A DNA stretch of 64,000 bases from Osedax fenrisi (taxonomy: Eukaryota > Annelida > Polychaeta > Sabellida > Siboglinidae), in assembly GCA_964019155.1 (NCBI GenBank), contig OZ025245.1, positions 4,079,638 through 4,143,637 of the forward strand, written 5' to 3'. The translations under genes and the position numbers were made by a program. The notes beneath the pieces were generated by a model, which was given only the letters and a program-made list of their open reading frames with translations, had not been told where the DNA came from and did not search any database. Below, in pieces: positions 39,780 to 52,899 of this stretch (the stretch's first letter is position 1; the number at the start of each line of letters is the position of its first letter).

Positions 39780-41457
39780 TGAATTATTCTATTATAATAC
39801 TCTTATAGTATTATAATACTCTTATAATACTCTTATAGTATTATAATACTCTTGTAATACTTGTATAGTATTATAATAATCTTATAATAATCTTATAGTA
39901 TTATAATACTCTTGTAATACTCTTATAGTGTTACAATAATTATACTCTTATAATACTCTTATAGTATTATAATACTCATATAATACTCTTATAGTATTAC
40001 AATAATCTTATAATACTCTTATAGTATTACAATAATTTTATAATACTCTTATAGTATTATAATACTCATGTAATACTCTTATAGTATTACAATAATTATA
40101 CTCTTATAATACTCTTATAGTATTATAATACTCTTATAATACTCGTATAGTATATTAATACTCTTATAATACTCTTATAGTATTATAATACTCATGTAAT
40201 ACTCTTATAGTATTACAATAAGTATACTCTTATAATACTCTTATAGTATTATAATACTCTTATAATACTCTTATAGTATTATAATACTCATATAATACTC
40301 TTATAGTATTATAATACTCTTGTAATACTCTTATAGTATTACAATAATCTTATAATACTCATGTAATACTCTTATAGTATTACAATAATATTATAATACT
40401 CTTATAGTATTATAATAATCATGTAATACTCTTATAGTATTACAATAATTATACTCTTATAATACTCTTATAGTTTTATAATATTCTTATAATAATCTTA
40501 TAATACTCTTATAGTATTATAATACTCTTGTAATACTCTTATAGTATTATAATACTCTTATAATACTCTTATAGTATATTAATACTATTATAATACTCTT
40601 ATAGTATTATAATACTCATGTAATACTCTTATAGTATTACAATAAGTATACTCTTATAATACTCTTATAGTATTATAATACTCTTATAGTATTATAATAC
40701 TCTTATAATACTCTTATAGTATTATAATACTCTTGTAATACTCTTATAGTATTACAATAATCTTATAATACTCTTATAGTATTACAATAATCTTATAATA
40801 CTCTTATAGTATTATAATACTCATGTAATACTCTTATAGTATTACAATAATTATACTCTTATAATACTCTTATAGTATTATAATACTCTTATAATACTCT
40901 TATAGTATTATAATACTCTTGTAATACTCTTATAGTATTACAATTATCTTATAATACTCTTATAGTATTATAATAATCATGTAATACTCTTATAGTATTA
41001 CAATAATTATACTCTTATAATACTCTTATAGTTTTATAATATTCTTATAATAATCTTATAATACTCTTATAGTATTATAATACTCTTATAGTATTACAAT
41101 AATTATACTCTTATAATACTCTTATAGTATTATAATACTCATGTAATACTCTTATAGTATTACAATAATCTTATAATACTCTTATAGTATTACAATAATC
41201 TTATAATACTCTTATAGTATTATAATACTCATGTAATACTCTTATAGTATTACAATAATTATACTCTTATAATACTCTTATAGTATTATAATACTCTTAT
41301 AATACTCTTATAGTATTATAATACTCTTGTAATTATCTTATAGTATTACAATAATCTTATAATACTCTTATAGTATTATAATACTCATGTAATACTCTTA
41401 TAGTATTACAATAATTATACTCTTATAATACTCTTATAGTATTATAATACTCTTATA

Positions 41458-41735
41458 ATAATAATAATATAATATTTATTTATTGAATCGCACATATAAT
41501 AATATCGGATACAAATGGACCCCTCAAGAAGTCATAGACTTGTACATGTTATAAATAACTGTGAGGAGCCCCGGACAATACAAAACAAATAGTAACATTT
41601 TTTTTCTTGTGTTTTGATTTATCGTTTATTAAATTCTTGATAAACACAAGAGAAAAACAAGAACTATCTGGAGTCGAACCCGGGACCTCTGGCTTACTAG
41701 CTTTTGGTTGTCCCACTGAGCCATCGACCCCAGAT
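41458..41735 (-). mobile_element. tRNA-derived SINE, copy 5, intact B box
   Basis: This is the only copy whose B box reads GGTTCGACTCC (+ strand GAGTCGAACC). It also differs by TTTATTTATTG in the tail and CAGATTGAA at the head junction. The flanks are the same as in the other copies. Of the five it is the one closest to a functional pol III promoter. Confidence 0.88.
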
Positions 41736-43576
41736 TGAATTATTCTATTATAATACTCTTATAGTATTATAATACTCTTATAATACTCTTATAGTATTAT
41801 AATACTCTTGTAATACTTGTATAGTATTATAATAATCTTATAATACTCTTATAGTATTATAATACTCTTGTAATACTCTTATAGTATTACAATAATTATA
41901 CTCTTATAATACAATTATAGTTTTATAATACTCTTATAATACTATTATAGTATTATAATACTCTTGTAATACTTGTATAGTATTATAATAATCTTATAAT
42001 ACTCTTATAGTATTATAATACTCTTGTAATACTCTTATAGTGTTACAATAATTATACTCTTATAATACTCTTATAGTATTATAATACTCATATAATACTC
42101 TTATAGTATTACAATAATCTTATAATACTCTTATAGTATTACAATAATTTTATAATACTCTTATAGTATTATAATACTCATGTAATACTCTTATAGTATT
42201 ACAATAATTATACTCTTATAATACTCTTATAGTATTATAATACTCTTATAATACTCGTATAGTATTATAATACTCTTGTAATACTCTTATAGTATTACAA
42301 TAATCTTATAATACTCTTATAGTATTATAATACTCATGTAATACTCTTATAGTATTACAATAATTATACTCTTATAATACTCTTATAGTATTATAATACT
42401 CTTATAATACTCTTATAGTATTATAATACTCTTATAATACTCTTATAGTATTATAATACTCTTGTAACACTCTTATAGTATTACAATAATTATACTCTTA
42501 TAATACAATTATAGTTTTATAATACTCTTGTAATACTCTTATAGTATTATAATACTCTTATAATACTCTTATAGTATTATAATACTCTTATAGTATTACA
42601 ATAATTATACTCTTATAATACTCTTATAGTATTATAATAATCATGTAATACTCTTATAGTATTACAATAATTATACTCTTATAATACTCTTATAGTTTTA
42701 TAATATTCTTATAATAATCTTATAATACTCTTATAGTATTATAATACTCTTGTAATACTCTTATAGTATTATAATAATCTTATAATACTCTTATAGTATT
42801 ATAATACTCTTTTAGTATTACAATAATTATACTCTTATAATACTCTTATAGTATTATAATACTCATGTAATACTCTTATAGTATTACAATAATCTTATAA
42901 TACTCTTATAGTATTACAATAATCTTATAATACTCTTATAGTATTATAATACTCATTTAATACTCTTATAGTATTACAATAATTATACTCTTATAATACT
43001 CTTATAGTATTATAATACTCTTATAATACTCTTATAGTATTATAATACTCTTGTAATACTCTTATAGTATTACAATAATCTTATAATACTCTTATAGTAT
43101 TATAATACTCATGTAATACTCGTAGTAATAATCATTATAATACTCATAAATAACGTAGATAATATCTACTAGATACATAGGTTACATTAGTAGGTTGCCT
43201 TAGTTCACTATGGTGTAAATTAGTTTAAATCACTGAAATAAATTAAAGTATGCGTGATAAGTATTCGTATAGCGTGAAAATTGTATCATCAATATAACAA
43301 TTCATTTGATTGGTTGAAAAATGATAACTACTTTCGCCATCTATTGGATGTTTCACCCGGCCCGTATTAAAACCACCTGGCCCGTATTACAAACATTGTT
43401 TGCAATACGAGCCGGGCACATTTTCGACGATAAATAACATTTTTACAAAAATTGAAATTGTAATGTTATTGACGTTTATAATATCTGAATTGTGATAAAA
43501 TTTCATTAATTTATAATCATAAATAAAAAAGTTATTTGATACAATAAAAAGTGGCCCGTATTAGACATAATTCCCC

Positions 43577-43835
43577 TAGCTATACGAGAACAACGATTAC
43601 GATTTGCAGGACATTGATGGAGAAGCGAAGGCGAACTATCAAGCAACTTACTACTCTGGCAACCATCTCATGGCAAACGATTTCGAGGAAGACCGCCCTT
43701 AACATATATCGATCAACTGGTGAAAGATACTGGATGTAGAACCGAGGAATTACCAGCTGCGATGAAAGAAAGGGATACATGGAAATAACGTGTTATAAAT
43801 TGCCGAGCAAGCTCGACCTGATAAGGTAAGTATAT
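43577..43835 (+). pseudogene. LINE reverse transcriptase C-terminus
   Basis: One frame reads REQRLRFAGH, stop, WRSEGELSSNLLLWQPSHG, then FRGRPPLTYIDQLVKDTG, ELPAAMKERDTWK, stop, RV. This is the familiar C-terminal block of invertebrate non-LTR polymerases (RLRFAGHCWR, LW-P-HG, RGRP-TY-D-L--DTG, L--AM-DR--WR-RV). The two in-frame stops replace a Cys and an Arg position. The 3' end runs into GGTAAGTA, resembling the short tandem tails of such LINEs. The 5' side is cut off at the TIR of element 2. Confidence 0.87.
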
Positions 43836-44079
43836 TATAAATTAAAACGGTATAAATGAGAAATGTATTTTTCTCATTATAAGCCATTCTATATAACATA
43901 TGGTAATTTTTATTTAATCAATATATTTTATTTATTTTTTAAATCTACATTATAATTTATTAGAGAATGACAAATTTCGTTTATGTCTTATTAAATATTT
44001 ATATATATATATATATATTAAGTTATATAATTATATAAATATTTGATGATGAGAATTAGAGTTTTAGTTTTAGGTTGTA

Positions 44080-44141
<62 letters not shown>

Positions 44142-45300
44142 TTAGTATGATTAAGTTTATAAAGATTTAAATAAATTTACCAATTTGATACAAATTTATG
44201 TAGTTTTAATAATTAAATTAAATTGAAAATAAAGGGCAGTGATATTTAAAAAAATATATAAATATTTTACTATCATTTTAATTTAATTTGTCTACTATAA
44301 TCATCTCTTTTAAATATTGTATATTTATAACATTTTATTTTATTATATAGATAGTATTCATATATATAAAAGTTAAATAGTGACTATATTATTAGATGAT
44401 GGTAAGATGAAGAAAACGAGTATATGATACTATGTAATATATATGTATCTATAGGATTTATGAATATATTTTAATCATTTAATATATTATTAATAATATA
44501 TTATATATACTCAGAAAATGTTATAAAGATTCATCAAAAGGTTCAACATTGAGGGGAATTGAAAAAAGTGAAAAAATGATTAAAATGTTCAGAAATATAT
44601 AGATTCCTAAAGTTTTACTTTTATATTGTTTTTTTTTGATGAGCTGATATTTTAACATTCAAATTTATTATACTTATTTTTACTTTTAAATAACATGTTA
44701 TATATCATTATTTAGATAATAAATTTTGATATTTAAAAATAAAATTAAAATATAAAAATAAACGAACTCCTAAGAGTTTTTTTTAAATAAATATATAATT
44801 TATATATAATTTTAAAGTAAATATTTTATATTTAAAAAATATCATCTACTATAAAATTAATAATTTATTTGTTGTTGTAAATTTGTATTGTCACCCTTAA
44901 GGAGATAGTTTTTGTATGGCAGCATATATTTATTTAAAAAAGAAAACTTTACTGTTGATTCCTCATATTTATTAAATAATGATTTAATATATTATTAAAT
45001 TTAATTTCATAAATAAAATAGCAGCATATATTGATTTAATATACTATTAAATTAGATTTCATAAATAAAATGTAATACTAAAATGAAATACCAATTTTAT
45101 AAAAAAACACTAAAGATATTATGTAAACAAATATTTTATCAATATTTTAAAGATTATTTTATATAATATCAATAGTTTTATGTGAATTGACACTCTGACG
45201 CTTCATACATAGCTATGGATTAAACAAGTGCTAGGAAGGGTGGGTGTAATGGGGGTATAGGGGGTACAAACATCATATGTAATCCGTAGAGGTCTATGTC
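43836..45300. other. AT-rich stretch with (TA)n, no gene seen
   Basis: A (TA)n of about 24 units lies at 44089-44137. There are G-rich words at 45236-45270 (GGGTGGGTGTAATGGGGGTA). No coding frame or RNA gene is supported. Confidence 0.6.
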
Positions 45301-45302
45301 AC

Positions 45303-45720
45303 ATACACTCTTAAAACATATGGTACTTTGAAGATCCAAACCGGGTTCTTCATTCTGCCACAAATGCGGTACCCAAATCGGTTCTTCAAAGAACCTAAAT
45401 TACTGGTTCTGCACGAAGAACCAAAATAGTGATTCCTCGAAGAATCAAAAGTCAACTCCAAAGAACCAAATTAAAATAACATTAAGATTCCTTAAAGAAC
45501 CAAAAGTCAACTCCAAAGAACCAAATTAAAATAACATAAAGATTCCTTAAAGAACCAAAAGTCAACTCCAAAGAATCAAATTAAAATAATATAAAGATAC
45601 CTCGAAGAACCAAAAATAAACTCCAAAGAATCAAATTAAAATAATATATAGATTCCTTAAATAACCAAAAGTAAACTCCACAGAACCAAATTAAATAACA
45701 TACAGATCCAAAAGAACCAA
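45303..45720. repeat. AAGAACC repeat family, copy 1, with 55-bp units
   Basis: It opens with ACACTCTTAAAACATATGGT and ACTTTGAAGATCC, then many GGTTCTTC or AAAGAACC words. From 45430 a 55-bp unit (CCTTAAAGAACCAAAAGTCA and so on) repeats about five times, for example at 45491 and 45546. The opening matches, inverted, the end of the copy at 59797-60008. Confidence 0.82.
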
Positions 45721-46199
45721 ATTTATATAAATTATGTAATCATTTAAAAATAATTAAATATTAGAACACAAATTAGTTACATTTTTATTTGTTTAATAAA
45801 TCTCTTTGCCGTATTTGACGGAACAATTTTATAATCATATATTAAAGACATAAATATCATAAAACTTAATTTTTATTTATAAGGCGATTGAATATTAAAA
45901 ATATAGTATATCGAAAATAATAAAGAGAGCATTTCTGATATTGTAGTATTCATAATATTAATAATGACCGACCCGTCCATCATTATCTTTCCTTCTGTGA
46001 ACCTTTCATTAAATATGATAACTGGTGTAGGGGCGATTGGATCCTAAAATAAAATGTAATATAAATATATATTTATATATTATACATAAATAATTATTAT
46101 ATATAAATATTAAAAATTAACAAAGGATTAAATGTAGTTAAGTATAATTATAAACCGATTGTATGCAAAGTAGCAGGAACAAAATAGTAAACTATAATC
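45721..46199. other. AT-rich spacer, no gene seen
   Basis: The sequence is unique and AT-rich; a short stretch near 45965-46045 is less biased (GACCGACCCGTCCATC) but has no open frame of note. Confidence 0.55.
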
Positions 46200-46600
<401 letters not shown>

Positions 46601-47220
46601 AATAAATTATATATATATATATATGAATGTGCTCAAAGGTATTAATAGTATTAATTTAATAGTTTATATAATATATTAAAAGTATTATAACATTTTAATA
46701 GTATTTACAAAATACCGGACTTTATCTAAAATAGATAACTATAGTTATAATTATAATTCCCAACTCCATTGGAATTTGATTTAATACATTTGTATGTTGA
46801 ATATTTATAGTAGGAGACACCTCAAAGTTTTCATTATTATTTAATAAATTAGTGTCAATTACGATAGAATTAATATTATTTATTTAACGATTTTCATAAT
46901 AATACCTACGATTTATATGTTTTTTTAGAGAATAGGGATTAATATAATTTTGTAACAGTTTATATAAGGACATATTATAAGTTTTTGAAAATGAATGACT
47001 ATAAATAATATGTTTAAAATATGAATTAATATAATTAATATTAACACAAATTGAGCAAATAAAATATGCCATTATAATGATTATTAAAAATAACTATATT
47101 AAAAAATATTATTTCTAAATAAATAATGTTAAGAATAACATTAATATAAATAATATGTTACTGATTTATAATTACAATTGAATAACAAAATATTTCAATA
47201 TTTAATTGATTATATTATAA

Positions 47221-49020
47221 GGGAAACTTATAATTAAAGATGATAGTTTTACAATAATTATTAATTAGTTAACCTAAACTGAATTTTCAATATCATAAAT
47301 CCATAAATCCATAAATCATGTTTCTTGGAAGCCTCCAATCTTTTATAGACGTAAGCAGCAGGCCGCAACGAGCATATGAAGTTTCATACATAACCTAAAA
47401 AGTAGATAGTTTCAGTAAATTAATAAGTGAACATAGTTAAAAATTAACAAATAATAATACATATTTGTATAAAATACTAGTATAAAAACATTAATACATT
47501 ATATGATTATATTATAATGGAAATTTATAATCAGAGATGATTAAAAGGTTTTACGATAATTATTATTAATTAAACTAAAATGAATTTTAATAGAAAATTA
47601 TAATTCATAATTTATGTTGGTATAAAAAATACATTATACGATTATATTATAAGGGAAACTTATAATCAAAGATGATTAAGGCGAGGTACGTCGTTCGCGT
47701 GCGAAATGTAAATAGATTTTTTTATAGTTTACTAAAATATCATTCTATAATTAAGTAGTTTTTTATTACATATCCATTCATTCAAATATTTATTATATAT
47801 TTTTATAAATATGTGTTGTATTTTTCATCAATAAACAAAGACAACTTAAAATTAATAATTATTATTAAAATATAAAAAATGAGTACATTACAACCTATTG
47901 TATTTTCAACTTATATTGACAATTTCAATTCATTATTTTCATTATTTACATTATTCAAGGAGAAATTGAATTTTTAGTAAGAGTAATATATAAAAAATAT
48001 TATTTTGTGTAAATAGCATTTAAAGTTTATTACAATCAAATTTTGAATTACCATTTAGTAAATGATATTACATACATATATGTACATGTATAATATAGAA
48101 TACATAAAATATATGACATGAAAAATAATATTTATATATATAAAGATTATTGTATGTTATATGAATAATATGTATAATAAATACATTATAATACATTTGT
48201 ATATATTACATTATTTGTGATCTAAAATTCTTGCATTTAATTGGAAAATACTTATATCATAGCAACCACTATAGTATAAAATAAATTGTATACAAACAAA
48301 GACTCATTAATTCATTAGTTTATAAATGAATTTAATTTTTCAAAATTGATAAATAAATTATAAAGTTATACAGCTTTTATTTAACCGATTATTTAGTAAT
48401 TATTACTAGTAATTTAAATTTTATATTCAATTGGTACTTCCAACAAAGTACTCTTTTTATGTACTTCTATGACTATTTGAAATATACTTTATAGATCAAA
48501 TGATAGATAAATATTTGATTATTTTATTTCTAATATAATAATTAATACAATTTTGTTGTTGAAAATAATAATTCCGAAGAACGTACCAATAGTTGCTTAA
48601 ATAGTTTTATGATAATTATTAATTAGTTAACCTAAACTGAATTTTCAATATCAGAATTCCATAATTCATGTACCTTGGAAGCCTCCAAACTTTTATGGAC
48701 ATAAGCAGATGGCCGCAACGAGCATATGAAGTTTCATATGTAACCTATAAAGTAGATAGTTTCAGTACATTAATAAGGAAACATAGTTAAAAATTAACAA
48801 ATTATAATACATATTCTATACTAGTACAAAAATACATGGATAGGATTATATGGGAAACTTATAATCAAAGATGATTAAATGGTTTTATGATAATTAATAA
48901 TTAGTTAACTTAAAATGAATTTTCAATAGCAAATTATAATTCATAATTTATGTTGGTAAAAATACATTATACGATTATATTATAAGGGAAACTTATAGTC
49001 AAAGATGATTATATAATGAT
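47221..49020. repeat. Direct duplication of about 450 bp, 1.37 kb apart
   Basis: 47221-47690 and 48600-49020 share the TTAGTTAACCTAAACTGAATTTTC block, the GGCCGCAACGAGCATATGAA block and the AAGGGAAACTTATAATC block in the same order, at perhaps 90% identity. The GGCCGCAACGAG block is short and GC-richer and is open on the minus strand in both copies, but most differences are non-synonymous, so coding is doubtful. Confidence 0.85.
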
Positions 49021-49371
49021 ATAACTAATATTAATATTAAGGTATTCTACATAATATATGTTATATTGCATAATTAATTAGTATATATACATAGGTTATA
49101 CCTTCGGGCTAGACGTTATTAATTTGATTAAAATATAAATGTTTCATTATATGATATATATACTGACTATGTATAGTCACATTTATTTATATGTATTAAA
49201 TTACAAGAGCCAAAACTCTAAATTTCAACATTCAGTGTATACACAACAAGATTCATAACGAGATACCAATATTATATATTATCAAATTAAGTTCATACTC
49301 ATTTCACTATCCATTATCACATAAAGATAGTTAAGAAAATTAATAACTATTCATAGAATAAAATTAACATT

Positions 49372-49921
49372 TTAACATAACATAAAATTAAACATTTTAA
49401 GTTGCCTTATTAACATTGACCCTATCAGTAATGTTATTACTGATTCTGTCAAAAATATCATATCCAATAATAGTATACTTTGGCCAGTTAATACATGTTG
49501 CGATATGATCACAATAATAACTGCTGTATCACCAGGAAGTTGATCAATATCGATAACATGCATAGATGTCCCATTGATAACATAAATATAATTTACATGA
49601 AGTCTTTCCTGGGTAGTCGAATCCAAGTTATAATATAATTATCAAATATGAATTGTTTAGCAAAATAATTTGACAATATATATAACTCTCTCGACATATT
49701 GTTAACCGTAGATAATGAATAATTATCGATATTAAAAATATCTACTAATTTAGATATATTTAAAATAGTATTGGAATGGATACAATTGGTTTCTGGCCAT
49801 TCAGTAAGATATAAACTAACATATGCATATCAGATATAACTTTTTGAAGTAGATGGTTTAGCGACAATACTCTTCCTGGTAAACGATATTTTTCAAGCAA
49901 TTGAACAGACTGATGTAAGCT
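49372..49921 (-). pseudogene. Degenerate protein-coding remnant, unknown
   Basis: Three consecutive frames on the minus strand, each open for more than 50 codons, abut each other. The first follows TTATTTTAG and contains LEKYRLPGRVLSLNHLLQKV; the second starts LTEWPETNCIHSN; the third contains HVIDIDQLPGDTAVIIVIIS and HVLTGQS. The pattern is that of one gene broken by two frameshifts. The third part faintly recalls an OTU peptidase core (GDGNC-F-A-S---TG), but its Cys is missing, so this is a weak guess. No intact start was found. Confidence 0.4.
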
Positions 49922-50143
49922 AAAATAAGAACATATTTATATTATATATATTTATAATATATAAAATATGTAAATAATTTATTAATTATTTATCAAGTAA
50001 ATATGTAATAAGTACTTGAATGTAATTTAAAATATACTTATCAGTATAATAGCAATACATATCTTCTATATAAGTATTTTTATAAATTTATAAATATCTA
50101 TTAAATAAACTCAAATAACTAAATAATTAATAAAATATATACT

Positions 50144-50640
50144 CAGTGATAGGAACAATCATGACTTTTCATGATCGTCGATATCTTTTCACAGTCATTA
50201 TGTAAAGATCGTCGATCCTCGATCGTGTAATTATTTTGATCATCGATCATCGATCGCCGATTGTTTTTATGTAGATTTATTCTCAACACTATTTTGAATA
50301 GATCGCACTTATTAATAATGGATACCAAATTTGTTTATTGTCACCCATTGTTAGATGTATTAAAGGAAGGATTAAAACGTAGGTTTAACGATTATTTGTT
50401 ATTTGATTATTCCATCAATAGTGTCATTATAGCAACAATATCTAACCACAAATGTAAGTTAAATTGGTTAATTAATTATGCTGAAGAAAAAGATGTTGTT
50501 ATCTACATTTAAGTAATATGTTAATAAACATATCCCAGATAACGAGGCTTACATAACTACACCAGAACAAAGCGAAGCTAATTCTGATGAATTATGTTAT
50601 TGATGATAATGGAATAGCCACTTCTAAATAAACTGTAGAA
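50144..50640 (+). pseudogene. hAT transposase remnant with 5' terminus
   Basis: The element seems to begin at CAGTGATAGGAACAATCATG, a hAT-like end also present at 3272, followed by ATCGATC-rich subterminal DNA. A frame from about 50318 reads DTKFVYCHPLLDVLKEGLK, RRFNDYLLF and IATISNHKCKLNWL, which matches the hAT/ZBED pattern L--AL--G---RF--------LIA---HP-FKL-W. It stops at 50512; another frame then gives PDNEAYITTPEQSEANSDEL, the usual acidic spacer. The DNA-binding part and C-terminal dimerisation region are absent, so it is an internally deleted copy. Confidence 0.7.
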
Positions 50641-51090
50641 ATAGATATACTCAATTATATAAATAGTAAAAATACTAATTTAGATATATTTATATTTTAT
50701 AATTTATAACCAGTGTATTTAAGTCTTTTTGTAAACAATAATTTGTTCTAATAAATTATATGAGATATATGACAGATTTGAATATTAAAATATAAATATG
50801 TAAGTCTAATTGGAAGTTTCAGCAATATTAATTATTAATTTACAAGTATATAAATATATTAATTGTAATCTAAAATAAGTAAAGTACTGGGCGCTATTAT
50901 ATATACTAATAAAGTTATAGATAAATTAGTGAATTTTAAATTTAAATAAATATTATTTTTTTGTAATAGATTCTATTACTAATTATTAGTCTAATAGAAT
51001 GATTCTTAAGTTCATATTTAATCACATATTTGTATTAATATAGATCACAATTATATTTAATATTAAAATTATAACATTAACTAATTTTTA

Positions 51091-51870
51091 GAGTATGTTT
51101 ATATAAATAGTAGATAAGTCACCTTACAATCACACACACAGTTTCTCTCTGAACGATATTTAATACATTATTTTAATAATAATTTATTATATTTTAAAGT
51201 AAAATAATTTGTGAAAAACAAATGAGCACACCCCTTAATAATAATAATTATAGACATTAATTGAATATTAACATTATATTTATCTGAAATCGTGTTATCC
51301 TCTTCATCTGAAGATTTCAATGTGATTCTGAGTAGGATTCTGAGTAGATTCTGAGCCTATCTTGTATCTGTATAACATAATTAAGATAATAATTGAACAT
51401 TATATTTATATATATATATATTTGTTGATAATAAAGATTATAAAACATATTGTTATCTAGAATTCCTAGGAGTATTAAGTATATATATATATATATATAA
51501 ATGATAATTATCTCAAAAATGTTATATAATTATTAAATCCTTTTTATGTTGGTAATTATTATACATAATGTTTAGTATATGATGTAAATATGAGGAGTAT
51601 GTTTATATAAATAATAGATAAGTCACATTACAATCACACATACAGTTTCTCTCTGAACGACATTAAATACATTATTTTAATAATAATTAATTATATTTTA
51701 AAGTAAAATAATTTGTGAAAAACAAATGAAATGAGCACACCCCTTATTAATAATAATTATAGCTAGACATTAATTCAATATTATCATTATATTTATCTGA
51801 AATCGTGTTATCCTTTTCATCTGACATGTCGATGTGATTCTGAGTATCTTGTATCTGTATAATATAATTA
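51091..51870. repeat. Direct repeat, two copies 506 bp apart
   Basis: 51091-51375 and 51596-51870 share AGATAAGTCAC, CAGTTTCTCTCTGAACGA, AACAAATGAGCACACCCCTT and ATCTGAAATCGTGTTATCC in order. In the second copy the GATTCTGAGTA run is shortened. No gene. Confidence 0.9.
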
Positions 51871-51899
51871 AATTTAACTTATAATTAAATTTAATAATA

Positions 51900-52316
51900 A
51901 TGAAAATTAAAAATAACTAAATATGAAAAAAAATATGATTTATTAATACAAATCAAAGTAAATAATAATATTTTAATGATTTATAATTAAATATATAATT
52001 ACAAATGAATATCAAAAATAGTTAAATATTATAAATACAAATTTATAAAAAATAATGATTTATGATAATATAATAAATAATGTAACATTTAATGTTATGA
52101 ATAAAATTAATATAAATAATAATATTTTAATGATTTTTAATTAAATATATAATTACAAATGAACATAGACAGACTAGAGGCGCCAAAAATCTATGACTAA
52201 TAGTTTATTCGATATCGGAGCGCGCGCTTTCGGAGTTGAGACGCCCGCCTCTAGATATGGGCGTGTCATAGCTTAGCTATGCGTATTTGTTAAATCAACG
52301 CGTACACATAATACTG

Positions 52317-52347
<31 letters not shown>

Positions 52348-52394
52348 CTATATATGTATATATAATACATTATATATTATATATATATATTAAA

Positions 52395-52448
<54 letters not shown>

Positions 52449-52850
52449 ATACACATAGCTAAGCTATGACACGCCTATATCTAGAGGCGGGCGTCTCAAC
52501 TCCGAAATCGCGAGTTCTGATTTCGAATAAACTATTATTACTATAAACTATTAGTCATATATTTTTGGCGCCTCTAGTCTGTTATAACCCTAATGAATAT
52601 CAAAAATAGTTCAATATTATAAATACAAATTTATAATAAATAATGAATAAAATTAATATAAATACAAATATTTTACTGATTTATAATTACATTTAAAATT
52701 ACAAATGAGTACACAAATATTTTAATATTAGAAATAAAACGTTATAAAAAATAATGATCCTAAAAAATAATGATGGATAATGATTAATGATACCTAAATA
52801 ATTTGTTGAATAAAATCAATATAAATAATAATATTTTAATTTATAATCCT
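51900..52850. repeat. Diverged AT-rich repeat interrupted by a MITE
   Basis: Units with TTTAATGATTTATAATTAAA and AATGAATATCAAAAATAGTT recur at about 51975, 52125 and 52592, broken by the MITE at 52167-52591. They supply its empty-site sequence. Confidence 0.7.
52167..52591. mobile_element. MULE-like MITE with 9-bp target duplication
   Basis: TIRs of about 110 bases, including ACAGACTAGAGGCGCC, GAGACGCCCGCCTCTAG and AGCTTAGCTATG, face each other across a (TA)n core. AATGAACAT (52158-52166) and AATGAATAT (52592-52600) flank it; the related repeat at about 52000 shows a single AATGAATAT, that is, an empty site. Long TIRs with a 9-bp duplication fit Mutator-like elements. The left end lacks about seven bases relative to the inverted right end (AGGGTTATAACAGAC). 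Confidence 0.82.
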
Positions 52851-52899
52851 GAATATATATATATATTTCATATATTTTATGGTTATAGTTTGCTAGTAT

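Larger units (their letters stand above)
31521..43145. repeat. AT-rich TTATAATACTC satellite, 11.6 kb
   Basis: The base word TTATAATACTC alternates with TTATAGTATTA, TTGTAATACTC and ACAATAATTATACTC to give longer higher-order units. Blocks of 1.1-2.9 kb are repeated nearly verbatim, for example around 33000-34300 and 37440-38570. The array is interrupted five times by the same SINE. No coding frame survives. Confidence 0.97.
30230..43576. mobile_element. TA-GGGGA element 2, or a composite (13.3 kb)
   Basis: The left end reads GGGAATTATGTCTAATACGG followed by GCC, and the inverted right end (43554-43576) is identical over 23 bases. A TA lies outside each end. The core AATACGGGCC recurs near 30246, 30265, 43358, 43380, 43410 and 43553 in both orientations. 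No transposase frame is present; the interior is a satellite with SINE copies. The right flank is LINE coding sequence but the left flank is not the other half of that LINE, so a simple single insertion is not proven. The ends could also belong to two separate short elements. Confidence 0.55.

Noticed and set aside
43551..43780. Open frames on both strands over the LINE tail
   Set aside because: Shadows of the true LINE frame, which contains two stops and matches the reverse transcriptase C-terminus.
47319..48745. Duplicated GGCCGCAACGAG block as paired exons
   Set aside because: Open on the minus strand in both copies, but most differences change amino acids and no splice partners were found.
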